A DNA stretch of 64,000 nucleotides, taken from positions 434,001-498,000 of the forward strand of contig JAWPGT010000015.1 in assembly GCA_034638255.1 (NCBI GenBank), in the 5' to 3' direction. Source of the stretch: Coprinus comatus. Taxonomy: Eukaryota > Basidiomycota > Agaricomycetes > Agaricales > Agaricaceae. The notes below the pieces were generated by a model that was given only the letters and a program-made list of their open reading frames with translations, was not told the DNA's origin and did not search any database. Position numbers and translations under genes: made by a program. Positions 1-12,500 of the stretch are shown one piece after another (positions within the stretch are counted from its first letter, which is position 1; the number at the start of each line of letters is the position of its first letter).

Positions 1-1021
1 TCGTTATTGCTTCAGTAAGGGGGGAAAGGTTGGTTTTAAGTAATACATATGACTGTTTTTGCTTTTGTTCGCTAATGTTTTTTACTTGATTCTTAGGTGT
101 GAAGTTATTATAGTGCCATTGACAAGAGGCGCTTCATACACAACCTTTAAAATCCCAATACGCCCAGAATTGGGGATACTGAAGGCGATTAATCTAACTG
201 AAGGCGTACTTGTGTTCGTCTTTCTCAACTTGATTAATCTTGTTGCTATTCATCCTCCGGGGTCACAGCGAGTAATTGCACTCGCTTCCCCCTACTCGAC
301 AGAGGATCGTGCACCCGACATGGTATTGATTTAGTCGCAGTTTATTCCCTAATCTATCTTACTCACTTTTTATCCGTGACAGGATGATCAAATTAGGATC
401 AGCGTTACAGGAAGTTACATGTTGATATTAAGGTCGCGATCTATCGAAGTACACGACATTCGAGTATACATTGCCAATTCGGCCTCAAGAGTCACGGCAA
501 CTCCACTCACGAGATATGTCTTTCATATATCTAATTCTTTCGATAGAGCGCGACTTTGTTTGTTGAACAAAACTCCGAACAATGATGGAGAGGTTGAATT
601 CCAAATCTTAGCACTTGATTCGGCCAGTCTCAACAGTCTTCATCACTATCAAGGCCACTTTCAGTCTGACCCTCCACTTCTAACAATAACCCGCATTTCA
701 CCACCATCTTCTTCAGAGACGGCTAACCTAGGAGGATTCATGACTTCATATTCTACAGGATGGAACTGTAGACGCGGGGTTTCCTTTGAAGAACTTCGAT
801 GGCCATTGACTCAGACAGTTAGGGTTTGGGTCAACCCACACCCTCCTAGTGAAATATCCATAGCTGAAACCAATCTGGTACACATGCTTGACGAACACTC
901 TGGGGGTATGGTTCTTTCTAGTATGCATTTCCTCGTGGTTATTGAAAAACGTGCTCACTTTTGCAGAGATAACCCATACTGCTATGAGCGAATCTACCGG
1001 GGCTATTGCTTGGGGGAATAG
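1..1021 (+). CDS. 3' part of unrecognised gene (5' end outside window)
   Basis: Three exons can be chained in one frame: 1-14, 97-322 and 383-1021, joined by introns 15-96 (GTAAGG...TTAG) and 323-382 (GTATTG...ACAG). The frame stays open across both joins and ends at a TAG at 1019-1021, giving about 292 residues of a longer protein. I do not recognise a domain. The C-terminus has three closely spaced cysteines (HFCRDNPYCYERIYRGYC), which could form disulphides if the protein is exported, but the N-terminus is off the window, so export cannot be judged. A reading that starts only at the ATG at 419 is possible, but the clean phase agreement of the upstream exons favours the longer model. Confidence 0.55.
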
Positions 1022-1806
1022 CGCCGGTGAAGTGTATTTGCTCAGCGTAGACGTTTAAGTGGCGTACTATGAGACTCCCCGCTCGGATCAAGTGGTATGA
1101 TAATCTCTTACTTTCACGATATAACTGTATTGAGGCTAAGAGTGGACTGGTGGGGTACTCAATAACTGGGCAGTGGGCACAGGACGATAGTCATGGGATG
1201 GGGTATGTGTTGTAGTCAATTATAGCGGTCATTAGTCATAGGTCATAGTAGGTCATACGATAGCTTGAATAATACAATGGCGTTATGTAACTCTCCGGGT
1301 TCTTTTGAGCCACTCAGGAGCCACTCGTAAACTATTATTAATATATTCCTTCGCCGGATTGTCTTCTGGCGCACTGCTTCAAAGCTTCAGATTTCATTAT
1401 CATCGATTATCATAGGTATGATCGTTCGATAGTATTCTTGAATATCTTTCTTGACAAGTTCTTCTTGAACGAGTCGCAGTAGGGTTATTTTTGGGGTTCC
1501 AGAATTTCTGTCCCGAATCCTTCTAAACAGTGAACACTGAATGGAGTCGCTCACCACGTGTCCATGAATCAACTGTATTCTCCATTAGAAATCCTCTCGG
1601 GGACTACGGGAAGGGGTGTGGTTGCAAGCGGTTGTTATCCTTGTGCTAATTAAAGTTGAATTAAAAATGTTCAGCTTGACTCCCGTTGACGACCAATTAA
1701 TATATAGTTGTTAATATTGTACATGACAGGGCAAAATCAAGTAAAATCATCATATTCTCATTATTTCAAATACACCTTGCCGCCAAGTAACCCTCCAAGA
1801 AACTCT
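1022..1806. other. intergenic, no gene seen
   Basis: This is the convergent gap between the 3' ends of the partial gene (+) and the multi-TM gene (-). Only short unsupported ORFs occur. The tandem ggtcata-type words near 1230-1262 look like minor simple repetition. Confidence 0.5.
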
Positions 1807-2725
1807 TCAAGCTGCGTCGGCCCTTTCAATTTGATCCTCATTGGCAACAGGTTTCTCTGTGACAGCCGTGTCCGACTCATGTTTGACATCCTTGTCCGAG
1901 CCAGAGGTGGCAGTTCCTTCTTCAATTCCTCTTGACGTAGTGCCGTGTGTTGTTTGTGATTTGCGAGCATGAGATGCCGATCGGAATAGGAAGATTGAGG
2001 CAATAATGGTGAATAAAAGAGCAAACCAAGGTAAAATGGCAACCAGGCGTACTGTACAAATGAACATAAAAATTGAATTCAGTTGACTCGAGGCATAAAC
2101 CAAAAAACGAAACCGAGGATAAAAACTTACAGTATCCAAGATTCCTATAAACCGAACTAACGCCCAATGAATCTTCAAGCGTATGGATCAATTGATCGGG
2201 TATAGGAACGTTATTAAGAGTCGCAACCACTATAGCGCTTCGTGTTTGGAAGAAGTGGGTGTACGGAACGAGGGTAGCGAAGAGCCATATGGCAAGGAAT
2301 GCAAGGGTGCCACCCAAAATGGATAACGCGCGGGGTAAAAGCAATTTGGGACGAACAAGTAGGAAGATGAGGATGTTTGACGTTACGACGAAGATGACAA
2401 TGGAGACCGCTGTTATGACTGCTCCAGTATGAAATACATCTGTGGGTGAATTTGTTGAAGGGTAAATCCCGTTGGAGAGCGTTGGATTAAGGAGATAGTA
2501 CGTACCGCTAGTGTCAATGTCTACTCGGGCACCTCGCGGTATGGCTCGTCTTACGCGATCCTTGTCGTTATTTGATTTAACTACAGCATTAATTGCTGAC
2601 GGCGAAAGTAATTAATACCATCTAGGAAACGGTGAACATTGTTAATGATACTCACTGGTTGCAAACGCGATAATGGACCATGCACAAGCTAGGAAAACGG
2701 CGATGATAGACGCAATTCTGCCCAT
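1807..2725 (-). CDS. small multi-pass membrane protein, unknown function
   Basis: Four exons join in frame on the minus strand: 2725-2656, 2595-2506, 2439-2131 and 2051-1807. The product is 237 residues. It opens with MGRIASIIAVFLACAWS, a signal peptide or first membrane segment, then a short charged lumenal or extracellular stretch rich in K/R/D. Hydrophobic segments follow at about residues 60-82, 93-112 and 158-181, and a hydrophilic tail rich in S/T/D/E ends it. The layout resembles small fungal four-TM plasma-membrane or secretory-pathway proteins, but no named family is recognisable. All introns have GT-AG ends (GTGAGT, GTACGT, GTAAGT donors). It diverges from the SNARE gene at 3303, so the roughly 580 bases between probably hold both promoters. 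Confidence 0.7.
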
Positions 2726-3302
2726 CTCTGCTAGTGCGTAGGGGCGTGGGGGAAAGAGAGGAAAGAATGAGATAGTTAGATATGGAGATTATATATACCG
2801 GTGGCAATCACTTCTGGGCTACCATACATACCTCCAAGAAGGTGTGGTGATCTGTGAATAATTTTAGTGCTTCTGCTACGGACATGTTCCGAATTTGAGC
2901 TTCTCCACTCTCCATACCGAAATGTACCTTTTTCCTTTGCCACTGGGTTTTGATATTGTATAATACGGTCACTTGTCAACACAAGATAGCCAAGAAGAAA
3001 GAGTGGTCTGGTTATGCCCGATTGCCTCGCTATCTTTAGTTTTGTCGACTGCGGACCATCGAAAAAAGCGGGAGTGCTACATATTATGTAACCAACAGTG
3101 GCATTGACATATTGCTATGTTGTGTCGTATGTTGCGACTTGTTGGAATAAGAACTCCATCAGGTCGAATCTGTGATGCAGCCTGATATTTTTTCCCAACA
3201 ACCTTACCGCAGTGCCGCAGATGTGACCACATTCATCACAGCGAGAGAAATGTCACATTGACGTTGTCACGTATGCGTAACTGTTGCTAAAGCACATCCT
3301 CC
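2726..3302. promoter_or_regulatory. divergent intergenic region between membrane gene and SNARE gene
   Basis: About 580 bases separate two divergent start codons (2725 on -, 3303 on +), so both promoters are expected here. I see no clear TATA box close to either start. Confidence 0.35.
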
Positions 3303-3768
3303 ATGTCATCCTCCAGAGACAATCGTACCGAAGACACATACGAGCTTCAAAATGACCAACGGCTTGACGAATTGCATTCTAAAATTCGTACAATTCGAAG
3401 CGTAAGTAAGAACGTAGCAACTAAACATTAAACTCATACTCAAACCCCACTGGCATATTTCTTTAGATAACCACCGACATCCATAATGATGTTGAATCAC
3501 AAAATCTCCTACTTGATCAATCTGTGCGCATCCTTATTATACCCAACATTGGACTGCGGCTAACCAACGTTACCAGAACGACCGATTTGCATCATTTACA
3601 AACACACTTTCCCAAACATCTCGTAGAGCCTCTCAGGCTTTTGGTATCGGAACTGGTAGTTTGAAACCATGGAGGATTGGTATGCTCATTGTTACGCTAT
3701 TCATTGCTTTTTGGATTTCGAGTAAAATTCTATCCTGGTGGTGGTCTGAACCTGTTGGGGCTACATGA
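3303..3768 (+). CDS. Sft1/Bet1-type Qc-SNARE
   Basis: Exons 3303-3401, 3467-3523 and 3577-3768 join in phase 0 and encode 115 residues. The protein is a single SNARE coiled-coil (about residues 18-75) followed by a C-terminal membrane anchor (about 86-107, IGMLIVTLFIAFWI) and a very short lumenal tail. The phrase DVESQNLLLDQ places a glutamine (about Q45) at the ionic zero layer, and the pattern LDELHSKIRTIRSITTDIHNDV has the heptad spacing of Sft1/Bet1 proteins. Members of this family act as Qc-SNAREs in ER-Golgi or intra-Golgi vesicle fusion. The TSRRASQAFG phrase after the SNARE motif favours Sft1 over Bet1. The length fits Sft1 (about 100 residues). Assignment between Sft1 and Bet1 is an inference from motif style. 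Confidence 0.75.
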
Positions 3769-4967
3769 CCAGGATAGACCTTTGACGAAACCCTTTGGTT
3801 TTGGATGTTTGGACTTTTTACATGTACGCCCCGCGTTTTTCTCTTTGTGGGATTCCTCGCCGCTAATCTTATTTTACTCATATAGTTGCATTGGCTTGTA
3901 CTATAACTCATCGATATACCCCATCTAATAATTCTTTCTTCCTTATCTACTCTATTCGCTAGCGATGTGTGTGGCTGAACACTTACACCACCTTACTCAT
4001 CTCTCAAAATAATTTGAAACTGTAACATTGAGCCGTTCTCATGTTGTGCTCCATCAATCATTCAGTGCTCAGCGTCAGCTGTGCACGGATGAAATGATAC
4101 ATCAACTCGAGAGCACGGTTAACACGAGGTGATAACTCTGAAATCTATCATACGGGAACTTCTCGCTTGGTCAACCGATCTAAAGCACAAGGTGCGGGTG
4201 CTGAGAAAAGTGAAATGTGTCATGGTAACCTATTTTTATCCATTTTGTTTCTGTTCTACTTCATCATCTCATCTGCTCGCCTACGTCGTGTTATAACGAA
4301 GAGCCACAGATTAAAAAGGTGACGTATTGGTTATCCGTTTCGAAACGTTCGCTGAGCTATCATTTAGATTCATTCCAAAAGGTCTTGTCATAACACAGGG
4401 GTGTACTAAAGTTTGTATGCATTATGTAGGTCCCTTCAAATAAGTTGAATCTGAATCTGCCAAGTATAAAAGTACAACAGCACCCGAGATACAAATTCAG
4501 TTCCGGTATATCGTTTGAAGAGGCTAGAGTTTACCATTGGTCAAAAACCCAGTGCAAAGATCTGTATGAGTCTGGTTTTTAAACGCCACAAGTATTCAGA
4601 CTCATTCTTTCATTTCACAAAAGTCTTAGTTCTTGGACCAGACCCATGGAAGTCGATGAGTGCCCACATTACTGATCAGGTGCTTATATGTCCCAGATAT
4701 TCATCTTGATTAGTTACTGTTTCTGATATCTTTTAATTTACTATTACTGCGGCGGATTCAATTCTTTCAATTCATCTCGGTGAATGTAGGCCATATTTTT
4801 GTTGAATTTTGTGCAACTATTATTTGAATCACTGTGCTCATTTTCCACTTTCGTTTTCAACAAGTACGTTATATATATTTCGCAATCCAGAACAGGCTCT
4901 AACTTCGAAATATCACATAGTCCACTCTTTTCATATTCCACCTTTTAACAAAATAAAAAATAAAAAA
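3769..4967. other. intergenic, no supported gene
   Basis: Short ORFs only. A TATA-like word (tataaaag) at about 4465-4472 precedes an open stretch with an ATG at 4567 that codes about 46 residues, but nothing in it looks like a protein family and it is not called as a gene. Confidence 0.4.
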
Positions 4968-5977
4968 ATGAAGTTTTGGCTTCTATCAGCCTTGATTTTC
5001 GTCGCCGTCCGCGCTATCCCCTTATATTCCACTCGTTTCCCAGCGGAAAACACGCATTTGAAGGGATACGAAGAAAATTAGAAGATGAACCAAATTGTGT
5101 GGGCGCTATTGATCCTGCTTGCGAGAAGATTGACGACGAAGAGAGAAGAAAAAGAAGTACCATTGTCACTGTCAAGACTGACTCGGAGATCAATGATTCT
5201 TCCTCTCCTTTTGCTGTTCGTCATAATATGTGGGGTAGAGCTACTAGCTTATAACCACTCCCACTTCAATTGGTAGCACGATCCAACGATATTCAGCTAA
5301 GCAGCAAAGATATTGAAGAAAGTAAGAAAAATTCATGGAGTGCTGGGGGACTTAGAGAAACTACGCAAAAGAGTGTAGTGATAATGAAGATCAGGGCACG
5401 GATGATGAGGATGATGAAAATAGTGATGAGGAGGAGGAAGAGAATGAGGATGAATTTGGATATAGTGAGACCGACTCAGATGATGACAATGTGTGCAAGG
5501 AAGACGGTGATGTTGATCAGGATTCTGAAGAAATTAACTATGAAGATGGCTGCGAGGATGAAGAGGAAGATGTGGTTCCTTTCGAATCTGAAGATGGGGA
5601 AGACCATGAAGTGGATAATACAGCCAATAATGAAGAGGGAGAAGATAAAGAGGACGGCGTAAGTGCAGAAGACTGTGAGGAGGATAGAAAGGGCAAAAAT
5701 AGGAGTGACGATTGTGGTGACGATGAGACTGACGATTGTGGAGAAGATGAGACTGAAGACCATGTTGAAGAAGATGACGATGAAAAAGAGACGCCAGGAA
5801 AACAACGAGGGCGGAGTTAAAAAAAACGGCATTTATATTTGGCCGGGTTTTGGCGGGAAAAATATGACTGTTACGGAAGATACCCAGGGCAAGTTGGCAG
5901 GCGTGAATGATGCAGAGTGTGATTCCGATGGCAAGTCCAACAGCAGTGACACTAACGATAATGACTTGGAAGAGTAG
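4968..5977 (+). pseudogene. acidic secreted-type protein locus with frame breaks
   Basis: The ATG at 4968 opens MKFWLLSALIFVAVRAIPLY, a good secretion signal, but that frame stops at 5079. Coding-like sequence resumes at once in another frame (about 5080-5240: LEDEPNCVGAIDPACEKIDD). It then passes into an extremely Asp/Glu-rich stretch (about 5355-5820, with repeated DDCGDDETDDCGEDETED-like words), and finally switches frame again near 5800-5820 beside an A8 run, ending at a TAG at 5975-5977. Two intron-like gaps (about 5233-5276 and 5315-5350) could join some pieces, but no simple splice repairs the first break, which lies in an AAAA run. Either this is a decayed gene or the assembly has indels. 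No family is recognised. Acidic low-complexity tails of this kind are often protein- or metal-binding, but that is only a general statement. Confidence 0.4.
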
Positions 5978-6593
5978 ATTAATACTTCAACTAGCTGGCA
6001 GGTTGCTCGAGTGGTTGATTTCTAATAGTACTGGGCCCTTCATTTTAATATATACCCAGCGCCTCCTGGCACTTGCTTATCGAAATACCATATTCTTTTT
6101 TTCATTCTACTTTTCTCTGGCAAGCACTGAGCATGTTGTTTATTGTGGACCTCAATGGTCGTGCCCACATCTGACGCCACCAATTGTCCTGAAAAGAGCA
6201 GGACTAACTTGCACTTTTTTTATTCATGACCGGTGTGTGTAAGTTGCAGTAGTTCAAGTTGCGATAACCAACAAATACGATGGGACTATGTAGTACTTTG
6301 CTCCACTGAGTGTCGGTTTTAGTCACCAACAGGGTCGAGCTGGTTATGGTTATTATCTTCCCAACAGTTTTCTATAAAAACCCTATGTTTGCTTACACTC
6401 AGCGCTCAGCTCACACTATAACAACTACCCCCCTTAAAGTGGCCAAGAATCAAGATCTCCAGATAAAAAAAAATTGGGGTTGATTTGGTTTTCCCACAAT
6501 CCATCCCCTCTCAATGAGTTCTAACACTCAATCAGTGAACTTTCTACTGTCAATATTCAAGATCTAAACGAATTCCTTTCCTGAGAAGTTGGT
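5978..6593. other. intergenic with TATA-like sequence
   Basis: No gene is seen. A TATA-like box (tctataaaaacc) at about 6371-6382 lies roughly 215 bases upstream of the next gene start at 6594 and may be its core promoter. Confidence 0.35.
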
Positions 6594-7202
6594 ATGGCTA
6601 TTGGGCAGCAGGAGGCTCTGGATGAAGTGGGAGCGCTATCGGTATGGCTTGAGGTAAGTTCAAGGGACAATAATCTATTATTTTAGCTTATACTTAGAGT
6701 ATGTCTAGACATTACTAGACATTACTATACGGTACGTTACTTGAAAACTATTGAAGGATGGTAGAGGGACTTAGTGTGCTTTAAAAATGGTTCACTTGAA
6801 GGGATGTATATGATGCTCGTTTTTCAATATGTTTATGTTATTTGGGAGGAACATATGTCGAATAAGTCAAGACCAATTAGGGTGCGTTCATGTGTTATAT
6901 TGGGTATATAATTATCTCACACTCAGGAACTATGACAGGTTTTTTTAATTGTCTCAACCGCCATGTGGATTTGCGCCACTTTACATGTTGGTAAGAAATA
7001 AAAGCAATATCACCATCTTACCTGACAAATTTACCAAAAACTAGCCATTAGTGTTTATCGTCTATTACGTTATGTGTGGCTGAAAAACACAGTTGGTCCA
7101 GAGAATTATTTTCTTGACCTTGGACGATGGGATAACATCGCACATGATGCATTAAATGCACGCTGTTCTCATGACCATGAAACTTGCCGGTCGGAGGTCT
7201 AG
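6594..7202 (+). pseudogene. truncated multi-pass membrane protein of an Agaricomycete-expanded family
   Basis: Five short exons chain in frame: 6594-6653, 6719-6731, 6802-6881, 6939-6990 and 7045-7202, giving 120 residues. The sequence runs MAIGQQEALDEVGALSVWLE, then TLLYG and MYMMLVFQYVYVIW, a second hydrophobic stretch (VFLIVSTAMWICATLHVAIS) and the phrase GPENYFLDLGRWDNIAHDAL. I recall this pattern from the roughly seven-TM integral membrane proteins that are highly multiplied in Agaricomycetes. Those proteins continue with a GDA-type segment and about four more TMs. Here the reading ends shortly after DAL at a TAG, and no downstream exon is recognisable. It is therefore probably a 5' fragment. 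A 10-base direct repeat (agacattact) at about 6707-6727 offers two alternative acceptors for exon 2. Function of the family is unknown. Confidence 0.5.
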
Positions 7203-7920
7203 ACTAACCAAATTAGCCACTGCGCTGCATCAATTGGGTCAGGATTGTGTAAAAGCAAAAATTGTTGCCCCTAGCATTATTTTACTAAGTATATATAAGC
7301 TGTTTTGCAGGCAGCTGCAACTCGCATTCCAAAGTTCTAGACCTTCAATCGACCGTATGGCGCCATTTCACTACCATATACATGTATGAAAAGCTCAACA
7401 ACGATTGCTGAATTTGGGAAAAATAGCTAGCTAGCTAGAAGCAAAAGGTAGTATGCGAAGGCATGCTGTAGCCAATCTGTTCCACGATCTTTACCTTTGT
7501 CTTTTGTATAGTAGATTACTAACTGATGTTTTATTGGTTACGATCGCATCCGAAATTAAGATTTTGAAAGAAAACGTGTTGAGAGTACATTTAAGAGTGG
7601 AGATGAGTAATTCAAAATGTGTGGTGCAGGAACAAGAAGGGGAGGAAAGTCATTTGAAACAAGTTGAAAGAAAAATGAATTAGAAATGAAGGTATGCAAT
7701 GCTGAGTTGCATCAGAGTTTCACGTAGGTGTGAATTCAAGTATTAATCGATGAATGGTATAAACGAAAATGAAGCAAGAATGAAGTAGGTTGTGGAAGTT
7801 TGTAGTTGTATTGGATATCGATAATTGGGTAGAGTGTCGAAAACACAAAAGGACGGAAGGGATGTTTCTTGGGCGCAGTATTGATTCTGGTTCTGTTGGG
7901 AGATTCTTCGCAAGAGTTTC
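7203..7920. other. intergenic, no supported gene
   Basis: Only weak ORFs are present. A short agctagctagctag run occurs near 7425-7438. The missing 3' half of the preceding membrane gene is not found here. Confidence 0.4.
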
Positions 7921-8855
7921 TCAGGCTTGATATGATACTTCTACTTCAGCACTGTGAACATGATTTTCCCAACCAGGATACTAGAGTAAGCATACGAAAA
8001 TTCAGTTACATTCTCCTAAGATCTTAGACTGAGGGGAAAAGACGAACCAAAGCCCTAGCAATGATAGCGATTCTATCACCTGCTTTCAAAGATTCAACAA
8101 ACCCAAACCCACGACCACTTCCTGTCATAGCATCAAATTCTCCAAACATCTGTGCCTTTGAATTACTGCAACTCGAAGTATCTTGCCAAATAACAGTATG
8201 TTTTCTGGCATGGCGAGTTGCTTGCGCATTCATTTGTAATAACCATCGTCGACTAGGCTTATGAAGATTTTGAACTTCAGTGTACCCTTGACGAAGAAGG
8301 TCGTTTGTATCGTTTGGTAAATCGAGTAGTAGGTCGGAGGAAATGGTATGGGAGGAAGGGGGTGTTGAAGTGGGTCGGAATATACTGGCTTCGAACCAGG
8401 TATATGAGTTTCGATAATCTAAATAAATGAAATGTCAGATTTGTAAGAGGCGGTCAGAAATGATGAAAATATCTACTTTTAACCTCGGCATACCCTCCCC
8501 ATCCTTGATCAGAACTATTCAATGTGAATTTTACAGACTTGACTTTTGTTGGTACAATTTCATTAGGGTCGCCACTGCTATTAGAGTATGATGTAGGAAC
8601 CGGAAGTGAAATCATATAGCAATATTTAGCGTTATTGAGAGGATCACTGATTGCTTTAAGGATGATATGGGAAGTACGTTTGGTGGTTATAGTGGCATAG
8701 TTGTAATTGGCTTCATTAAGGATTAAGCATGCTAGTTCGTAGGGTACGAATAACTGAAGTAGTTGGCGAACGATAATGACGTCCAGGTTTTGAGCGGCGG
8801 TCATAGTGGCGGATGTGCCATGTCTTCCTTTGACTGGCACCAGTGCAGGGGTCAT
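7921..8855 (-). CDS. GFGF-family conserved fungal protein, copy 1
   Basis: Minus-strand exons 8855-8477, 8418-8048 and 7980-7921 join in frame to give 269 residues. The diagnostic core is SSDQGWGG, SYTWFEAS, WLLQMNAQATRHARKHTVIW, GRGFGFVESLKAGDRIAIIARA and, in the tiny last exon, YPGWENHVHSAEVEVSYQ. The same ordered motifs occur in the gene at 30683-32070 (DQGWGG, SWFDAEIW, GFGFARSLQPGDRIALVVHAR, FPGWENYI), so the two are paralogues. I know similar sequences as widespread fungal proteins or protein segments of unknown function, rich in beta-strand-like patterns. I know no biochemical role. The terminal exon of 60 bases is easily missed: read-through of the second exon gives a spurious end at 8024. 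The donor GTTCGT is non-canonical in its last bases, but paralogue agreement supports it. Confidence 0.75.
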
Positions 8856-9573
8856 TTTCTCGCCTTGGGTAGTGTTGGTGAGGGTATGAAGTAAGGGTCT
8901 TGTGCCACTTTAAAGTGGCTTGGAGTTTTGAATGAATTCCACGTGTAGACAACGCGGACCCTTACGCAGCGATAACTGAATACACGCTAGGACTGTAAGT
9001 ATATAGCAACATTTTGAAAGAGATGACTAACTTTTATTAAAGAGAGAGATGCTGGTCTGAGAGGAATTTAACAGGTATCTGTTTTACTAAGTTCCGAGAA
9101 AGAAGCTTTTGACAGCTGAAAGTCTGAATGTAACAAGCAGAATAGAAGGTGTTTTATTTTTTTGTCACAAACCGCGTGTTGTTCCGGACAGCAGATCCCA
9201 GTATATACTTGCAAGTTCCTTGGGAGAGATGTGATGTGATGTCGTTTGGGCGGTAATCTGTCAATGGCCTCGAGGTCATAGCTTGGCCCCATATCTGTGA
9301 GCTATATATCGAGTCAAGCACATCATCCCTGTTTGCGATGGTACCACTGAATGTTTGTTGCCTTGTGATTGCCGAGCAAGGTCTTAAGCTTTCATTGACC
9401 TTTGAAATAACTTGAAACTGATTAATATTTGAATTGAGGGTGAGAACAAGTTGATGTCATCGACACTGCATCATCACCCGCCGGCAGCACTAGCGCAGTC
9501 TTCGCTTCGTAACACCTACCACCATCATCCGTTTGGATAACGATAGCTGCGCATTGACAAAACTATAGCTGTA
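8856..9573. promoter_or_regulatory. divergent intergenic region upstream of GFGF copy 1 and the Pil1-like gene
   Basis: About 700 bases lie between two divergent start codons. No gene is seen, and promoters for both genes are expected here. Confidence 0.35.
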
Positions 9574-12500
9574 ATGTTCAAGTCAGCAGCAACAAAAATC
9601 GCACATAATTCGACAATTCCGGCACTTGCTGGTAATCGAGACATACGACCTTTACAAGATCTAATCACTGCTGAAAAGGCAGTTATCGTATCGTACGACC
9701 CTTTGGATTTTCATCATATATCATGCCAGCTTACTGTTTGTGGATTAGACTGCAGAAGTTGAGTGTTGACTTTTCGAAGTCGTCAGAAGCATTGCGGGCA
9801 TGGGGATTGGGAGAAGGAGATGACTTAGGGGTAAATCCAATCTCGACCTTCCGCATGGGGCGTGACTGACAACAAGGTTTCTTCACAGGATATTCTTGCT
9901 GCATCAACATCGATTCTTACACATTTCTCTTCTGCATTGTCTCAATATGCTGCTCATGGTCACACGATGCGTGAACACCTCAAGTCTATTCGTTCACGAG
10001 AAGAAGGGCTGGAAGATTTGAAACGACGCCGACGTAATGTCATGTCTAAAGCTGAGGCTGCAGAAAAGAAGCTTAGTAAAATGAGCCCAGAGCATAAGAA
10101 CCTTCCTCAACAAAGTGATCTACTGAATCGTCTACGTGAGGAAATTCGAGGGTTGGATGTGGAGATTATGAGAGAAGAAGCGGCGTTAGGCGATTTTAAA
10201 CGTTCGACGACCCGGACGTGGGTAGGTCTTAAGTTTGGAGGGTTGTTGGAATTCTGTGAGAAGGGAGTGGTAAGCGTCAATGTACATTATACTCTGTCTT
10301 TGTACTTAACCCGTGTACCAGATTGCTGGTGGATATGGCAAACTTGTAGTTGCAGTAAGTCAGGATCGCAGATTAGATGATTATACTCCTCTTGACATTA
10401 CTGGTTCTTGAAGGAAATACCAGAAGATATAACGGAGCCTGGCCTACCTCGTGTTCCTTACCATGGGCACGCGAAAGTGGAACATTATGTAGCAGAAGCC
10501 CATGGATATGTGAATGATGTGAGACTATCGACCGTTGGTCCAAGTCAATCACGTAGCGCGGAACACCAACTACCCCAGGTCCACTCAATGAGCGATTCTC
10601 CATTCATGCCACAAGAACATTTTCCCGGACAACATCCCTTGGATTCATATTATGATGTTTCGCAAGGATACGATCAACAGAATCTCGAAAACAGTCGCTT
10701 GCATGATGGCTCTAACCCTACAACAAGTGCGTTTTCTTCGCCTCAGCATCAGCCCCAATATTCCGGTTCTCTATCCAACGCATCCGTCATGCAACCAGGA
10801 ATGCGTAGGATTGATGAATTCGGCTCCCCCACTGGCCCAGTAGACAATTCCGTTTCTACTGGCGGCGGTCGTTTTGCAACCTTTCCAGTGCGGCAAAATC
10901 GTTCCGAATCTGTTGATATTGGAAATACCAACGCCAACAATCAATTGCCCTCCATGATTCCTATTGTTACCCCCGAACAAGAGGGCTCATTTGCGTCTTC
11001 AGTGGTTCAAGCGTTATCTGGTTCATCCCAATCGGATACATCACCATCAACAACACAGGCTGCTCAACCAGGTCGACTTAGTAGGGATGGACCAGCCCCT
11101 GCGTACGAATCTGATGTAGGGCATGCTAGTAATCCTTGGGCAATCCAACAACAATTGTCACCGAATAATCAAATAGGACCTACTCATACGAGAGCACTAT
11201 CAAGTTTATCGGAAGACGATGTACAGTTAAGCTACATGTTAACTTCTCACGACGATCCTCAAGATCATGATGGCGGTGGTGATGATAGACATGCTAGTAG
11301 GCATGTGCGATTTGGTGATGTAAGAGATATAGATGGCTCAACCAATAGTGCCATACCTCCATCACCTCTAGTTTCTGCTCCCAGTGAACAACCATATGCG
11401 CAATCTAGCAGGTCTACGGAGGAACAAGGTAATTACTCTAGCTCCCTCGTTGATCTTAAACTAATATCACATCATCTAGCTCCACTTTCTCCTAGCGATC
11501 AGTTAAGACATATGCTGGATGGCACTCGACCAGACGAAGTTGCATCAGCGAATCGGGCTGGAAGACCAAATCGTGTTCCCGTGCCCAGATCGCTTGACGA
11601 TGAAAGAGCCTTGGATGCTGCTGCTGCCAGGGGAATTGCTTTAGAAATGAGCGGCGGTAGTGGAAGACCTTCAATATCCAATGACGATACACCTACGACA
11701 TCGCCACCGCCACCTGTTATCGTTGAGCTGGAAACCACTTCCCAACCATCGGGTAATAATGGCTCGCATATCCAAACTCCTAGTCCAAAGGAACCACCAT
11801 TACCATCACCACTTGCACCTCCTTCCCCAGGATTTATGGGAAGAAGAACTGTTTCTCCAAGACCGGATCGTGAGTCTCCTCCTGGTTCCAGATATGACGA
11901 CATTGGTGTAATTCCTTCGTCTCCGTTATCGACTCCTTATGACTCTTCATATATACAACATCAGCAGCAAGCGCCGAGCTCGCCATACTCACAGGACAGA
12001 TTCAGTTCCAGCCTTGGCTCAAATCAACCCCTTCAACATGAAGAAACTTATACAAACGAACCTAGTTCATATGCGAGCGAATATAATCCGTATGAAGAAA
12101 CCCAACGATCACAAGCACCTCCACAAATTAATTTGCCTATACAGTCGAGTTCTCCTCTTGCGCAATACGGTTCTTATCCTTATGAATCAGCGTCTTCTCC
12201 TAGAAGTGAATTCTATCCAACTCCACCTGAACAAAGTACTCTTCCTTTGAACGTGAAAACTAAAGGACCAGGAACGTCACCTTTGTCATCGGCATTATCT
12301 TCACCATCACAATCACAATCGCCATACCTCAAATCGACGAGTATGGGAACTAGTAATACAGCGAGGTCCTCTTCGTCTTTGAATATTAGTCCTGGAGGAG
12401 GCACGGGAGGGGGAGGAGGAGGGAGTGGGACAGGAAAGAAGATTACTGCTGCTGCGTTCAAAAGACCCTCACCTAGACTTGGATCTGGAAGTTCACCATT

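Noticed and set aside
8024..8047. Natural stop of the second exon of GFGF copy 1 (ARALVRLFPSV end)
   Set aside because: The paralogue and the motif PGWEN show that a last exon at 7980-7921 is spliced on instead.
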